Shown here: one piece after another, positions 7,001 through 13,602 of the stretch
Numbering within the stretch: position 1 is the stretch's first letter
Layout of the letters: the number at the start of each line of letters is the position of its first letter
DNA from: Saccoglossus kowalevskii
Taxonomy: Eukaryota; Hemichordata; Enteropneusta; Harrimaniidae
Direction: 5' to 3'
DNA length: 15,236 bases
Assembly: GCF_000003605.2 (NCBI RefSeq)
Contig: NW_003137822.1
Coordinates: forward strand, 184,321-199,556
Program-made: the position numbers and the translations under genes
Notes under the pieces: generated by a model
What the model saw: the letters and a program-made list of their open reading frames with translations, nothing else
Told to the model about the DNA's origin: nothing
The model's database searches: none

Positions 7001-9336
7001 CAGCCAATGACCACACTTCAGTAACCAATGAAGGTGGTCAGCATGATGACATTGGTAGGCTCTCTGGTTCCTTGGACCACATTGCTTACCAGAGCAGTAC
7101 AGTTCACGCAGAAACTTCAAGAAAGCCCTTTACATAAACCTCCCAGTCCACCTGCCAGTCGGGTGCAGGGAGACTCTAGTTTGGTGGACCATCCCCAGTC
7201 ACCTGGTCATCAGAATACCCTTCATATAACCCATACCAACAGTGTTCATTTGACAGATACCTTGGGGAGGGGCACACATAATGGATCTTCAGAACAAGTT
7301 AGCCAAACACATCAACTTGAAGGCTGCCCTCTGGAACTTTCTGCCCACATTGGAGGCAGACGGGTATTAGTGATTACTCTGGTCCAGTCCCTCTGAGATA
7401 GCGCCATCCGATGACACTAAAGCCATGGACAGTACTACCTTTCACATCCCTCTATGCCTCAGCTGCTAACTTTCTTTACCATGTGTCAAATATGGATAAG
7501 AAGGCTTGATCCACGGCGTGTCTGCAACCAGCACTATGTTGTTTATCAGTTTGGGTAGGAGCATCACAGAGGAAGACACCATTACACTGGGGCTATCTCA
7601 CATGTGCGCTGTGATACCACCAAGGTTGGCTACACCATGTTGTTCCTTGTCATTAGTGTTGGATACTTCAGCAAGTGCCCTACATGCTGCATAACTTGCC
7701 GATGGGTCACAGAAGATAGTATTTCTGCGCGCCTTGTTTTCATGCTATCCTTCGCTGATAATTTAGTGGACTTTCTGGCTGACTTGTACACCTTATGGCA
7801 TCTGCCTCACCTAATTTAATTTCATGGTTGAATGTGGCTTCCGGTGAACCAAGTAATGTGCACTCTCTGACATTGCCACAAGTGAACACTGGCGTTTAGG
7901 TACTCAGATTCAATGTTCACTTGCCATGCAGAGAGAGGATACAGCAGTTGCCAGCGAGTTGTACCGCATATTCCGGATGAGTTCTGGAGACGATCAGCTT
8001 TGCATACACAAATGCAGATGCTCCACAAAATGTGGTTTGAAAGCTCTAACTTACATTTTGCGATGGTGCACATTAAACCATACTGGAAGTCACTTACCAC
8101 ATTCATTTCTCATTAACTCCGAGAACTCTCTCCTGAAAGTTCTGATTATCACAGATTAGGTCGAATCGTTGTGGGTCAGATGGTGACACAGTAACTACTG
8201 GACATTCTGTTGTCTAGTTGGACTGAGGTATTTACCAGGACACTTACAGGTAGCATACCTTTACCCTGGGGCCCTCAGCTTAGCTAGGTTGGATTTTCTG
8301 TATTGAAAATGTTAGAGGTCTATTGACTTCTTCCATTTGCAATGAGGCATTGTCTTTCAAGCTATGCCTATTCACTTTGAGATCACTCAGGGTGTACCGG
8401 TAGGCATTTCTGTAGAAAGACATATCCTATGCTTACTAGCTTTGTACACTTTCATGATTGTGTATTAAATGTTTGCATTGAATTCACACTGTTTCTTAAT
8501 TGGGACTGGGCTTGGGACGACTGCAGTGCCTGTGGCTTCTGTTCTTAGATTCGGATTCAAACCCACTTATGACAAATACAAAATGTATCTAACAAATAGT
8601 GGTAGTGATTGTTTGTTTGCCACTCCAATTACTTATACTACTTACCCGCCTCGCTCCTCAGGCACTGGTGCATCACCCTTGGGTAGCTGCTGTGCTCTAG
8701 CACAAAACAGTGAAGTGAAACTGAAAATTCTACAGGTATTACCAATAATTCCTGGAGGTGCAGTGCACCTGCTGGGTGATACAATTATTTGTAATTCCTG
8801 GGGTCAACTGGGAGTAGTATGACCCACTTTATCTAACTTAGACAAATATCTAACTTGAACAAATAGTGGAAGAAATTGGAGTGACTAATAAACAAGTGGG
8901 CTAGCTGGAGCAACCCTTCGATTTCAATTTATTGTATAATGACAACATCATTGCAACCACTCATGTCTGTGAAACTGTGTTTTAAATAGTTTATGTTTGG
9001 TTCTATGTGTATATGATTAGTTTTACACTACTTGGACAGTTTTTAACTCAACCAAACTACTGGTGTTACGGAATAGTTTGCTGATGAAAGTAGGAGTTGA
9101 CTATATTTCTATTTTCATCCTCAGTTGATGGCTTCATGTTTCTTGTGATCGGTACAGCTCTTTATAATGAACTATTTGACCTGGAATGGGTGCCTTGCTG
9201 TAAAAAGCCGTTGGAAGATGTGCCAGTACAGTCGCAGAGTGAAAGGAGAAGGCATGATGATGGTGATGCCAATAGTGATGAGGATGCGCAAGATTCTGAT
9301 GGGTTGCTAAGAAATAAAGGAAATGTGATTACATGA
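984..9336 (+). CDS. SLC35F6: SLC35F6-like membrane transporter, 3' part (5 exons), partial at 5' end
   Basis: The gene is join(984-1078, 3917-3961, 4462-4645, 6198-6323, 9125-9336). It gives about 220 residues ending at TGA 9334-9336, against roughly 370 for human SLC35F6 as I recall it, so the N-terminal 40% lies upstream. The family belongs to the EamA-like drug/metabolite transporter superfamily, usually ten membrane helices; the human protein is reported in lysosomes and mitochondria, and its substrate is not firmly known. Hallmarks seen are SASQMIIEE, VVGMEGIFG, LSSIAFYNYFGLAVTKSLT, IDACRTIVVW and IGTALYNELF. They fall in the family order with no missing block. Approximate hydrophobic helices lie at residues 2-22, 34-55, 80-103, 120-137 and 153-170 of the fragment. 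A polar, acidic cytosolic-type tail (about 171-220) carries Cys-Cys just after the last helix and an acidic dileucine motif. Intron phases in order are 1 (into the first exon), 0, 0, 1, 1, and all phases join correctly. Family assignment is strong; the function is inferred. Confidence 0.93.
1456..2225 (+). pseudogene. Decayed gag-like relic, possibly DIRS/Ngaro-type retroelement
   Basis: The frame from ATG 1456 runs 62 codons and has a dense Cys/His cluster: C10, C13, C20, H23, C27, C31, C36 and C39, i.e. CX2C...HX3CX3CX4CX2C followed by W42. The order CX2C, D.H, two Cys, CX2C-x-x-W resembles the N-terminal zinc-ribbon-like part of gag (ORF1) proteins in tyrosine-recombinase retrotransposons, as I recall them. 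Downstream, coding-like segments continue in shifting frames, interrupted by stops. These include a 165-codon frame at 1728-2225 and a frame containing SHKGFSLSVAESNSTNVTGQ. The base composition is less AT-rich than the surrounding intron. No RT, terminal repeat or target duplication is seen here. It could instead be a fragment of an unrelated duplicated host gene. Confidence 0.35.
2718..3037 (+). repeat. Diverged direct repeat pair, about 47-51 bp copies
   Basis: Copy 1 lies at about 2718-2764 and copy 2 at about 2987-3037. They share TATATA..AGACATTG, CCAGTGTTTTGAT, AATTAC and TTTATC in the same order. Copy 2 has an extra short insert (AAGCATT) between ACATTGCC and CCAGTG. The offset is about 270 bp. 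They may be remnants of two copies of a dispersed repeat or a local duplication. No coding function is evident. Confidence 0.6.
3466..3693. promoter_or_regulatory. Cluster of five TAATTA homeodomain-type core words
   Basis: TAATTA occurs at 3466-3471, 3486-3491, 3591-3596, 3629-3634 and 3688-3693, within 228 bp and about 220 bp upstream of exon B. TAATTA is the palindromic core bound by many Antp- and paired-class homeodomains. The flanks also repeat partly: ATTAATT.GCCAA is seen near 3465 and again near 3616. The sequence is very AT-rich, so chance occurrence is a real alternative. Enhancer function is only a guess. Confidence 0.2.
3917..3961 (+). CDS. SLC35F6: SLC35F6-like exon B (15 codons)
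   Basis: A short 45-bp exon with acceptor TTTTTTCCAG ending at 3916 and donor GCG|GTAAGT at 3962. It is phase 0 at both ends and encodes VVGMEGIFGVFFLSA. The G-x-EG-(I/L)-FG motif entering a hydrophobic helix matches the start of a conserved SLC35F6 helix that directly follows the HPL motif. It is too short to stand out as an ORF and is supported by splice sites, phase and family order. Confidence 0.9.
3962..4461 (+). other. Intron between exons B and C (500 bp)
   Basis: A phase 0 intron with donor GTAAGT and acceptor CTTACTTTTCAG. It contains an imperfect hairpin near 4305-4330 (GACCTAAATGC paired with GCATAGGTC) and no gene. Open frames here, such as 4093-4305 plus and 3834-4175 minus, show no family features. 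Confidence 0.85.
4462..4645 (+). CDS. SLC35F6: SLC35F6-like exon C (61 codons plus one base)
   Basis: The acceptor is TTACTTTTCAG at 4461 and the donor is ACAG|GTGAGT at 4646. The exon opens in phase 0 and leaves a G for a split alanine codon. It encodes the rest of one helix (IILPILYYIP) and a polar loop with a DSLDALLQI stretch matching the LEDALDA-type loop of the family. A possible N-glycosylation sequon (NST) follows, then a helix ending LSSIAFYNYFGLAVTKSLT. The (S)SIAF(F/Y)N-F-G-(I/L)-(A/S)VTK signature is the strongest identifier of the family in the window. Confidence 0.93.
5220..5244. repeat. (TA)n microsatellite
   Basis: A perfect alternating T/A run of about 12 dinucleotides. It is a simple sequence repeat in the intron, likely length-polymorphic. 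Confidence 0.95.
5480..5814. repeat. Intronic 21-bp minisatellite, about 16 units
   Basis: Units start every 21 bp from 5501 to 5795 (15 copies). One more imperfect unit sits at 5480 and there are degenerate traces back to about 5451. The consensus is GTGAGCAGTGGTGG(T/C)AC followed by ACAT. Variants include AATGGAGGC in place of AGTGGTGG(T/C), plus single changes such as TTGAGC (5522), GCGCACAT (5606 unit) and AGTGATGTC (5669 unit). The last four units are nearly identical and the left-hand units more varied, suggesting recent expansion at the right. Because 21 is a multiple of three and the unit lacks stops in several frames, long repetitive open frames (THVSSGG on plus, CVPPLLT on minus) appear on both strands. 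They are by-products and not genes. Confidence 0.95.
6198..6323 (+). CDS. SLC35F6: SLC35F6-like exon D
   Basis: The acceptor is TTTTGTCCAATCAG at 6197 and the donor is CAAA|GTAAGT at 6324. The first two bases complete the split alanine and the last base starts a split isoleucine. The exon encodes VHRTLIDACRTIVVWVVSLF and an aromatic YYAFGQEFGEGFDTTWGILQ segment. The R-x-(L/V)-(I/L)-D-x-(L/C)-RT-(I/V)-V-(I/V)-W motif is a conserved SLC35F6 helix start. The loop before the last helix appears about ten residues longer than I recall for the human protein. Confidence 0.93.
6900..8160 (+). pseudogene. Frameshifted retrotransposon relic, DIRS-like RT/RNase H region
   Basis: Coding-like pieces switch frames along the plus strand. 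At 7028-7110 a frame reads MMTLVGSLVPWTTLL...VQFTQKLQ, resembling the RT-to-RNase H connection (LLGxLVSxxDLVPxxRLxxRPLQ) of DIRS elements as I recall it. Near 7180 a frame gives SLVWWTIPSHLVIRIPF, like their WWxxPxNLxxGIPF stretch. At about 7250-7400, DTLGRGTHNGS, then HINLKAALWNFLPTL in another frame (7308-7352), then GGRRVLVIT (7352-7378) in the former frame, follow the RNase H order TDAS-GWGAH, HINxLELKA...FLPTL, GRRVLV. Further on, DNLVDFLAD (about 7757-7783) and a FAYTNADAP piece (about 8000-8026) recall the later ADxLSR and DLFATxxNAxxP parts. There are many stops and shifts, so it is inactive. No tyrosine recombinase domain or termini are identified. The family call is from remembered motifs only. 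Confidence 0.5.
8469..8822 (+). other. Unassigned 117-codon open frame inside intron
   Basis: An open frame with ATG at 8469, running FALNSHCFLIGTGLGTTAVP to a TGA at 8820-8822. I recognise no domain. It lies immediately downstream of the retroelement relic and on the same strand, so it could be part of that element or chance. It has no consistent phase with the flanking exons: a pseudo-exon between CTCCTCAG (8661) and CTACAG|GT (8734) would end in phase 0 and break the reading frame into exon E. I do not call it a gene. Confidence 0.2.
9125..9336 (+). CDS. SLC35F6: SLC35F6-like terminal exon E with acidic dileucine tail
   Basis: The acceptor is ATTTTCATCCTCAG at 9124 and the stop is TGA 9334-9336. 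The exon begins by completing a split isoleucine and encodes the last helix (DGFMFLVIGTALYNELF), which carries the G-x-x-LYN signature. The tail starts DLEWVPCCKK; the two cysteines beside the membrane could be palmitoylated, which is inference. An acidic run follows (DDGDANSDEDAQDSDGLL), ending RNKGNVIT. DSDGLL (9292-9309) fits the [DE]xxxL[LI] lysosomal/endosomal sorting consensus. I recall an equivalent E-x-x-x-LL in the human tail. Confidence 0.93.
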
Positions 9337-9949
9337 AAGTAATCTGTTAAAAAATTAGAATACATTAAAGAAAGGGTTGAATTTTAAGTAGTATTTACAC
9401 ACCCACCATCCTATTTAGCTGACTTTGAATTTATTTTTTATTTATAAATGTGAAAGTAACAAAGCAATACAAACACGTACTTGTATGTTAATTCCTAGTC
9501 TAAGAACAATAGGTTCTTTTATTCTTTATTTTAAACAGCACCATCGATAATTATGTATTTGTGTAACATTGTAACATATGAAGACACTTCATGTGTACCA
9601 TTCTTATGTCACTACATAATGAAGGTCTACTTTCTCTAAACCGCATTGATTTCCTGAGAGACAAATGTCGTAACAATGTCTCTAAATGTTTTAAAGTCAC
9701 AGGGACTTTCATGAAATTGAGGTATGTAAAATTTACAGCGAGTATTTTGCAATAAATGTGAAGCTCAACCATTATCATTTTGATTAATCACAGGTGGTAA
9801 ACAAGAAAACAAATAAGTAATAATGCAAAAATCATGGATCAAACACATAACATTTACAACCAGCATGTTTAAACAAATGCCAAGTTCAACAAATTTCAAT
9901 CAATGAATTTCAACTATTAACTGGTAGTCGGTATTTAGTGCATGGCTGC
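9337..9949 (+). other. 3' UTR start of the SLC35F6-like gene
   Basis: AT-rich noncoding sequence follows the stop codon. Candidate poly(A) signals are ATTAAA at 9364-9369 and AATAAA at 9751-9756. A short open frame on the minus strand (9551-9778) has no family resemblance. The real cleavage site cannot be fixed from sequence alone. Confidence 0.5.
9751..9756 (+). terminator. Candidate poly(A) signal AATAAA
   Basis: The first canonical hexamer after the stop codon, about 415 bp downstream of it, followed by TGTGAAG. If used, the 3' UTR ends near 9770-9785, before the 18-unit minisatellite. Confidence 0.4.
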
Positions 9950-10327
9950 AAGGAATTAGCTAGTATCTACAAGGAATTAGCTAGTATCTACAAGGAATTA
10001 GCTAGTATCTGCAAGGAATTAGCTAGTATCTACAAGGAATTAGCTAGTATCTGCAAGGAATTAGCTAGTATCTACAAGGAATTAGCTAGTATCTGCAAGG
10101 AATTAGCTAGTATCTACAAGGAATTAGCTAGTATCTGCAAGGAATTAGCTAGTATCTACAAGGAATTAGCTAGTATCTGCAAGGAATTAGCTAGTATCTG
10201 CAAGGAATTAGCTAGTATCTACAAGGAATTAGCTAGTATCTGCAAGGAATTAGCTAGTATCTGCAAGGAATTAGCTAGTATCTACAAGGAATTAGCTAGT
10301 ATCTACAAGGAATTAGCTAGTATCTAC
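9950..10327. repeat. Second 21-bp minisatellite, 18 units, in 3' UTR or just beyond
   Basis: There are exactly 18 units of 21 bp, each AAGGAATTAGCTAGTATCT plus AC or GC. The only variable site is the A/G near the unit end. The order, by that base, is A A G A G A G A G A G G A G G A A A. The central alternation shows a 42-bp dimer that was amplified. A 19-bp core is invariant across all units, so the array is young or strongly homogenised. The array reads as KELASI(Y/C) in one frame with no stop. That frame has no ATG before the repeats (it would start at GTG 9938), lies beyond a good stop and has no splice link, so I do not call it coding. Confidence 0.97.
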
Positions 10328-10447
10328 AAGGATCGAACAATTGCTAATAGTATATATTCAAGCGTTGCTGCTGAACAATCAACAGCATAATATTTTAACA
10401 CATTTTTGTCATTTGTTTAAGTAAACAACCACATATCTTGTGCTTCA

Positions 10448-10453
10448 AATAAA
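10448..10453 (+). terminator. Candidate distal poly(A) signal AATAAA
   Basis: A canonical hexamer about 1.1 kb after the stop codon and about 120 bp past the 18-unit minisatellite. Use of this site would place the whole array in the mature mRNA. Confidence 0.3.
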
Positions 10454-12326
10454 ACTGTAAATGTAAATCTTGCGGCACATCGAGCCTGTGAATCAAACAT
10501 TAGCTAACACTTGCCTCTGCTGAAACCTTGTACTTTCTAACCAAATTTTTGTGTAAGATTATTTTTGTTACATTGCACGAGAAAATTTAAATGCTTGTTT
10601 TAGTTGACCAGCATTTTCATTGCAAAATTGTTAGTTCTGTGCTGCCTTGAGTGCACAATCATAATTTCTTTGTTAATATCAATAATTTTCCGTGTTCCTG
10701 TACTCCTTGCTCATGTTCTTTGCAAACTCTAAAGTCTATTGTACTTCAGAGCAAGCCTTTGTCTAGGACTGTACATTTCTGCACTCATCTTTAATTTAAG
10801 GTCACACTATGCCATATTGTGTCCCATGAAAACATAAATCAAAAATCACAATACTGAAATTTGTCACTGTATGTTACATCAATAATTAAAAAAAAATCAG
10901 TAGTCTAATAAGTAGTATCATTTCAATTATTTCATTTCATATTTATTTACTGTTGAACCTTTCTCTAGCAAGCATTTTGACTGCCATATAATATGGAAAA
11001 AAAAATGTTATTCTCTCTATAGTCTTGCCACAATGAATGTGATTCTTTGTTGATTGCATCATGTGCTGCTTTGCATACATTCAACTATAATAAACACAAA
11101 CATATTTTCACAGAATTTATGGCATATAATATTGATAAACATTGTTATTGACACTACATGTACATATTTTTAGAAGTGGTAGTTATTTTTAAGTGATTGC
11201 TTGTCATATATAAATACTGTGTTCACTGAAGTACTAGAATATTCTGGTTTGTAACAAGTTAATTTCAAAACAAGACCTGTGTTGTCTTTGAATGTAAATA
11301 GTTTGCTGAATGGATTGCCGTTATGTTACATTATAGAACCAGTCTGGTGTTAACAATACAAACTTGAACTGTCTTGCTTTGACAAATCTATACCAATCAT
11401 GCAAACAGGGCTATTGCAATGTCTTGATTGGAAAGAAATAGTGCTGTTTAAGATTACATAGATATTGCTATGTGCACTGTAACAAAACATCTGTTAAGAT
11501 GTATTGCTACCTATCCCCTGAAAAATAATCAGACAGATTTTGATATTTACCATACTTATATTTACGTTCGTTTCCAATCAAAATTAATTCCAGTAACTTC
11601 CAACATCACAAGTTTGAAATCATCAACAAAATATGACTTCTGCGATTAAAATGTGAATGAATAAAATTATATGTAATCGTATAATTACATTACAGTCATG
11701 TAAGCTAATGTGCAGACTCTATAAATCAGCGCTGAGCACTTGTACCTTTCTCAGAATTAAAGAATATCCAATCAATTGGCAAATAAAACATAATGTATCT
11801 TTGATTTTAGCGTACAGATGTCATTCTTGAAGTAAGTAAATGGTAAATTTTCAAATAACCTTAATAATAAACCTAGTTTAGAGAGTAATTTATGAATTAG
11901 CCACAGGTATTCAGTACCACTCAACGAAATGGCAGCATTTGTGTTTATCCATCTTATTTGTAGTGTCTATATAGTCGTATGTGTTTTTGATACAAATCAG
12001 GATATGAATAAACAATATAAAATTTAATGAAAAAAATGTGCATTCACTTTTGTACATGGAAACAAATACAGCCCTCCTGAACTTTGTATGATAATGCATA
12101 ATCCTTGGAAATTTTAAGATCTATGGACTGATATAAAAAAAAAAAAAACAGTAATGACAAGAAACTGAACACAAATAGGCTTGCTTTATTTTTGAAACAA
12201 ATATAGCCTGCTGATTTAAAATATAACATAACATGACATAATCGTCATTGAATATTAGAAAAAAAATGAATCTTGCCATTGTGAATGAGAATTCGAAACA
12301 AATGCATAATTACCCCCCTCCCCGGT

Positions 12327-12344
12327 ATGCATATATATATGCAT
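12327..12344. repeat. 18-bp perfect palindrome ATGC(AT)5GCAT
   Basis: A perfect self-complementary sequence with an alternating AT centre, next to a C-rich patch (about 12313-12324). It can extrude as a cruciform or hairpin, or be a simple by-product of a TA microsatellite flanked by ATGC/GCAT. No function is evident. Confidence 0.8.
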
Positions 12345-13332
12345 TTGACATGCACCAAGGTCTCATTATGTTCTATGTATTCCTAAGTTTTAAGAAATTC
12401 ATTCATACATAATTCAGAATAACAAAAAATGATTATTTGGATAAATTTTTAGCACAAAAATGGCAGCATATCAAACGAATGTGCATATGTATCCCAAGAC
12501 GCATGATATATAAAAAGTTAGAATGTGATCAGGTGGGGGGATGCATTGACACAGTACAATTTAATTCACAAGTTCATAGTGACTGCCTAGGTATTTTTAC
12601 CAATTTCGTCACCTGTCACGAAATAGTCGTGTTCATAATTTAATTCAAAGTTTGAATTCAGAAAACCAAGGAGTGAACAAATGTAGCTGGGTTAAACCAC
12701 CAAACTATGTTTATAGTGGCATTTTAAATATTCATGCCAACTTTGACCTATGACCTGGTGTAATGTGAAACACGTGCAGGGCTTCGAAAAAAATACATTA
12801 TTATGACAAAGTAATAAATATATCATGTTCAAATATTGCAGTATTGAACAAATAACTTTTATCCAACTGTACAGCTGAACATTGTTCACAATACATTAAC
12901 AATAAATATTTTATATTTCTGATCATGGGAGGTGGTTGCAAGATTTGTTGAAATAAAAAATTGCATGCAACATTCTAAATGTATGGATAAGACACCACGA
13001 TAAAAAAAATTGCACTGGTCACATTCTTCCACCCCACCCCCCATGATTTCCAATGGTTGACCCCTTAACTGACCTTATTCATTTGAAATCCTATAGGATA
13101 CGAGGTATAGAAAGGTTCACTGGTATAATTTGCTTTGACAGAAAGCTCTCATGAATGGGAATAATAGGTATAACCTATGGGCTAGTAATGTGAAAACACT
13201 GCAAGCTTTATACACATTGTACATGTGAAATACTGCCTTAGGATTGAATTGATGCATAATTGGGCACTCTACATAGAGCCTTACTTGGCACATACAGCAA
13301 TCAATTGTCCCTCTCATACATTTAATGGAGAA

Positions 13333-13352
13333 CCTACCTACCTACCTACCTT
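13333..13352. repeat. (CCTA)n microsatellite
   Basis: Five tandem tetranucleotides, the last one imperfect. It is a minor simple repeat with no gene nearby. Confidence 0.9.
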
Positions 13353-13602
13353 CTACTGTGTGTGGTCTCATTTGATTTTTTTTTTTAAATTTCTTTTTAA
13401 ACTGGTTAGCTGGTTCAAGTATGAGGCCTGATAAAATAAACAATGTTTTGTCATCATATTGACAATTGTCATATTTTCTACTAGGCTTTTAGAATTATTT
13501 GATATTATACCTCCTGTGCACATGGATCGATCAATACAATCCAGTGACCTTGATTTTGTTTTTGTGCATACCAATGTTCAATTTATGTTACATAGCCAAT
13601 AG

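Larger units (their letters stand above)
6324..9124 (+). other. Intron between exons D and E (2801 bp)
   Basis: A phase 1 intron with donor GTAAGT and acceptor TTTTCATCCTCAG. The stretch 6324-6900 has open frames, the longest at 6559-6867, that I cannot assign. A DIRS-like relic occupies about 6900-8160. The stretch 8161-9124 includes a 117-codon open frame (8469-8822) with no family I recognise; it may be a further part of the relic. Nothing else is seen. Confidence 0.85.
10328..13600. other. Gene-poor AT-rich region, no gene seen
   Basis: About 3.3 kb downstream of the second minisatellite. Open frames on both strands are short (under about 70 codons) and show no motifs. Further AATAAA words lie at 10448-10453 and 11089-11094. 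If the transcript extends to the first of these, the minisatellite is in the 3' UTR. Small simple-sequence features are an A14 run (12135-12148), an 18-bp palindrome (12327-12344), C-rich patches near 12314 and 13031, and a CCTA run (13333-13352). No tRNA or other RNA gene was recognised. Confidence 0.6.

Noticed and set aside
8662-8733. Possible extra exon between CTCCTCAG and CTACAG|GT
   Set aside because: It would enter with the right phase but leave in phase 0, breaking the frame into exon E. Exons D and E already join in phase and match the family without it.
9938-10390. 150-residue KELASI(Y/C) repeat protein
   Set aside because: The frame has no ATG before the repeats, begins at GTG and lies after the stop of the SLC35F6-like gene. 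It is explained by a 21-bp minisatellite.
10328-13600. tRNA, snRNA or other RNA genes in the gene-poor stretch
   Set aside because: I saw no paired internal promoter boxes or cloverleaf-forming sequence by eye; a dedicated RNA scan would be needed to exclude them fully.
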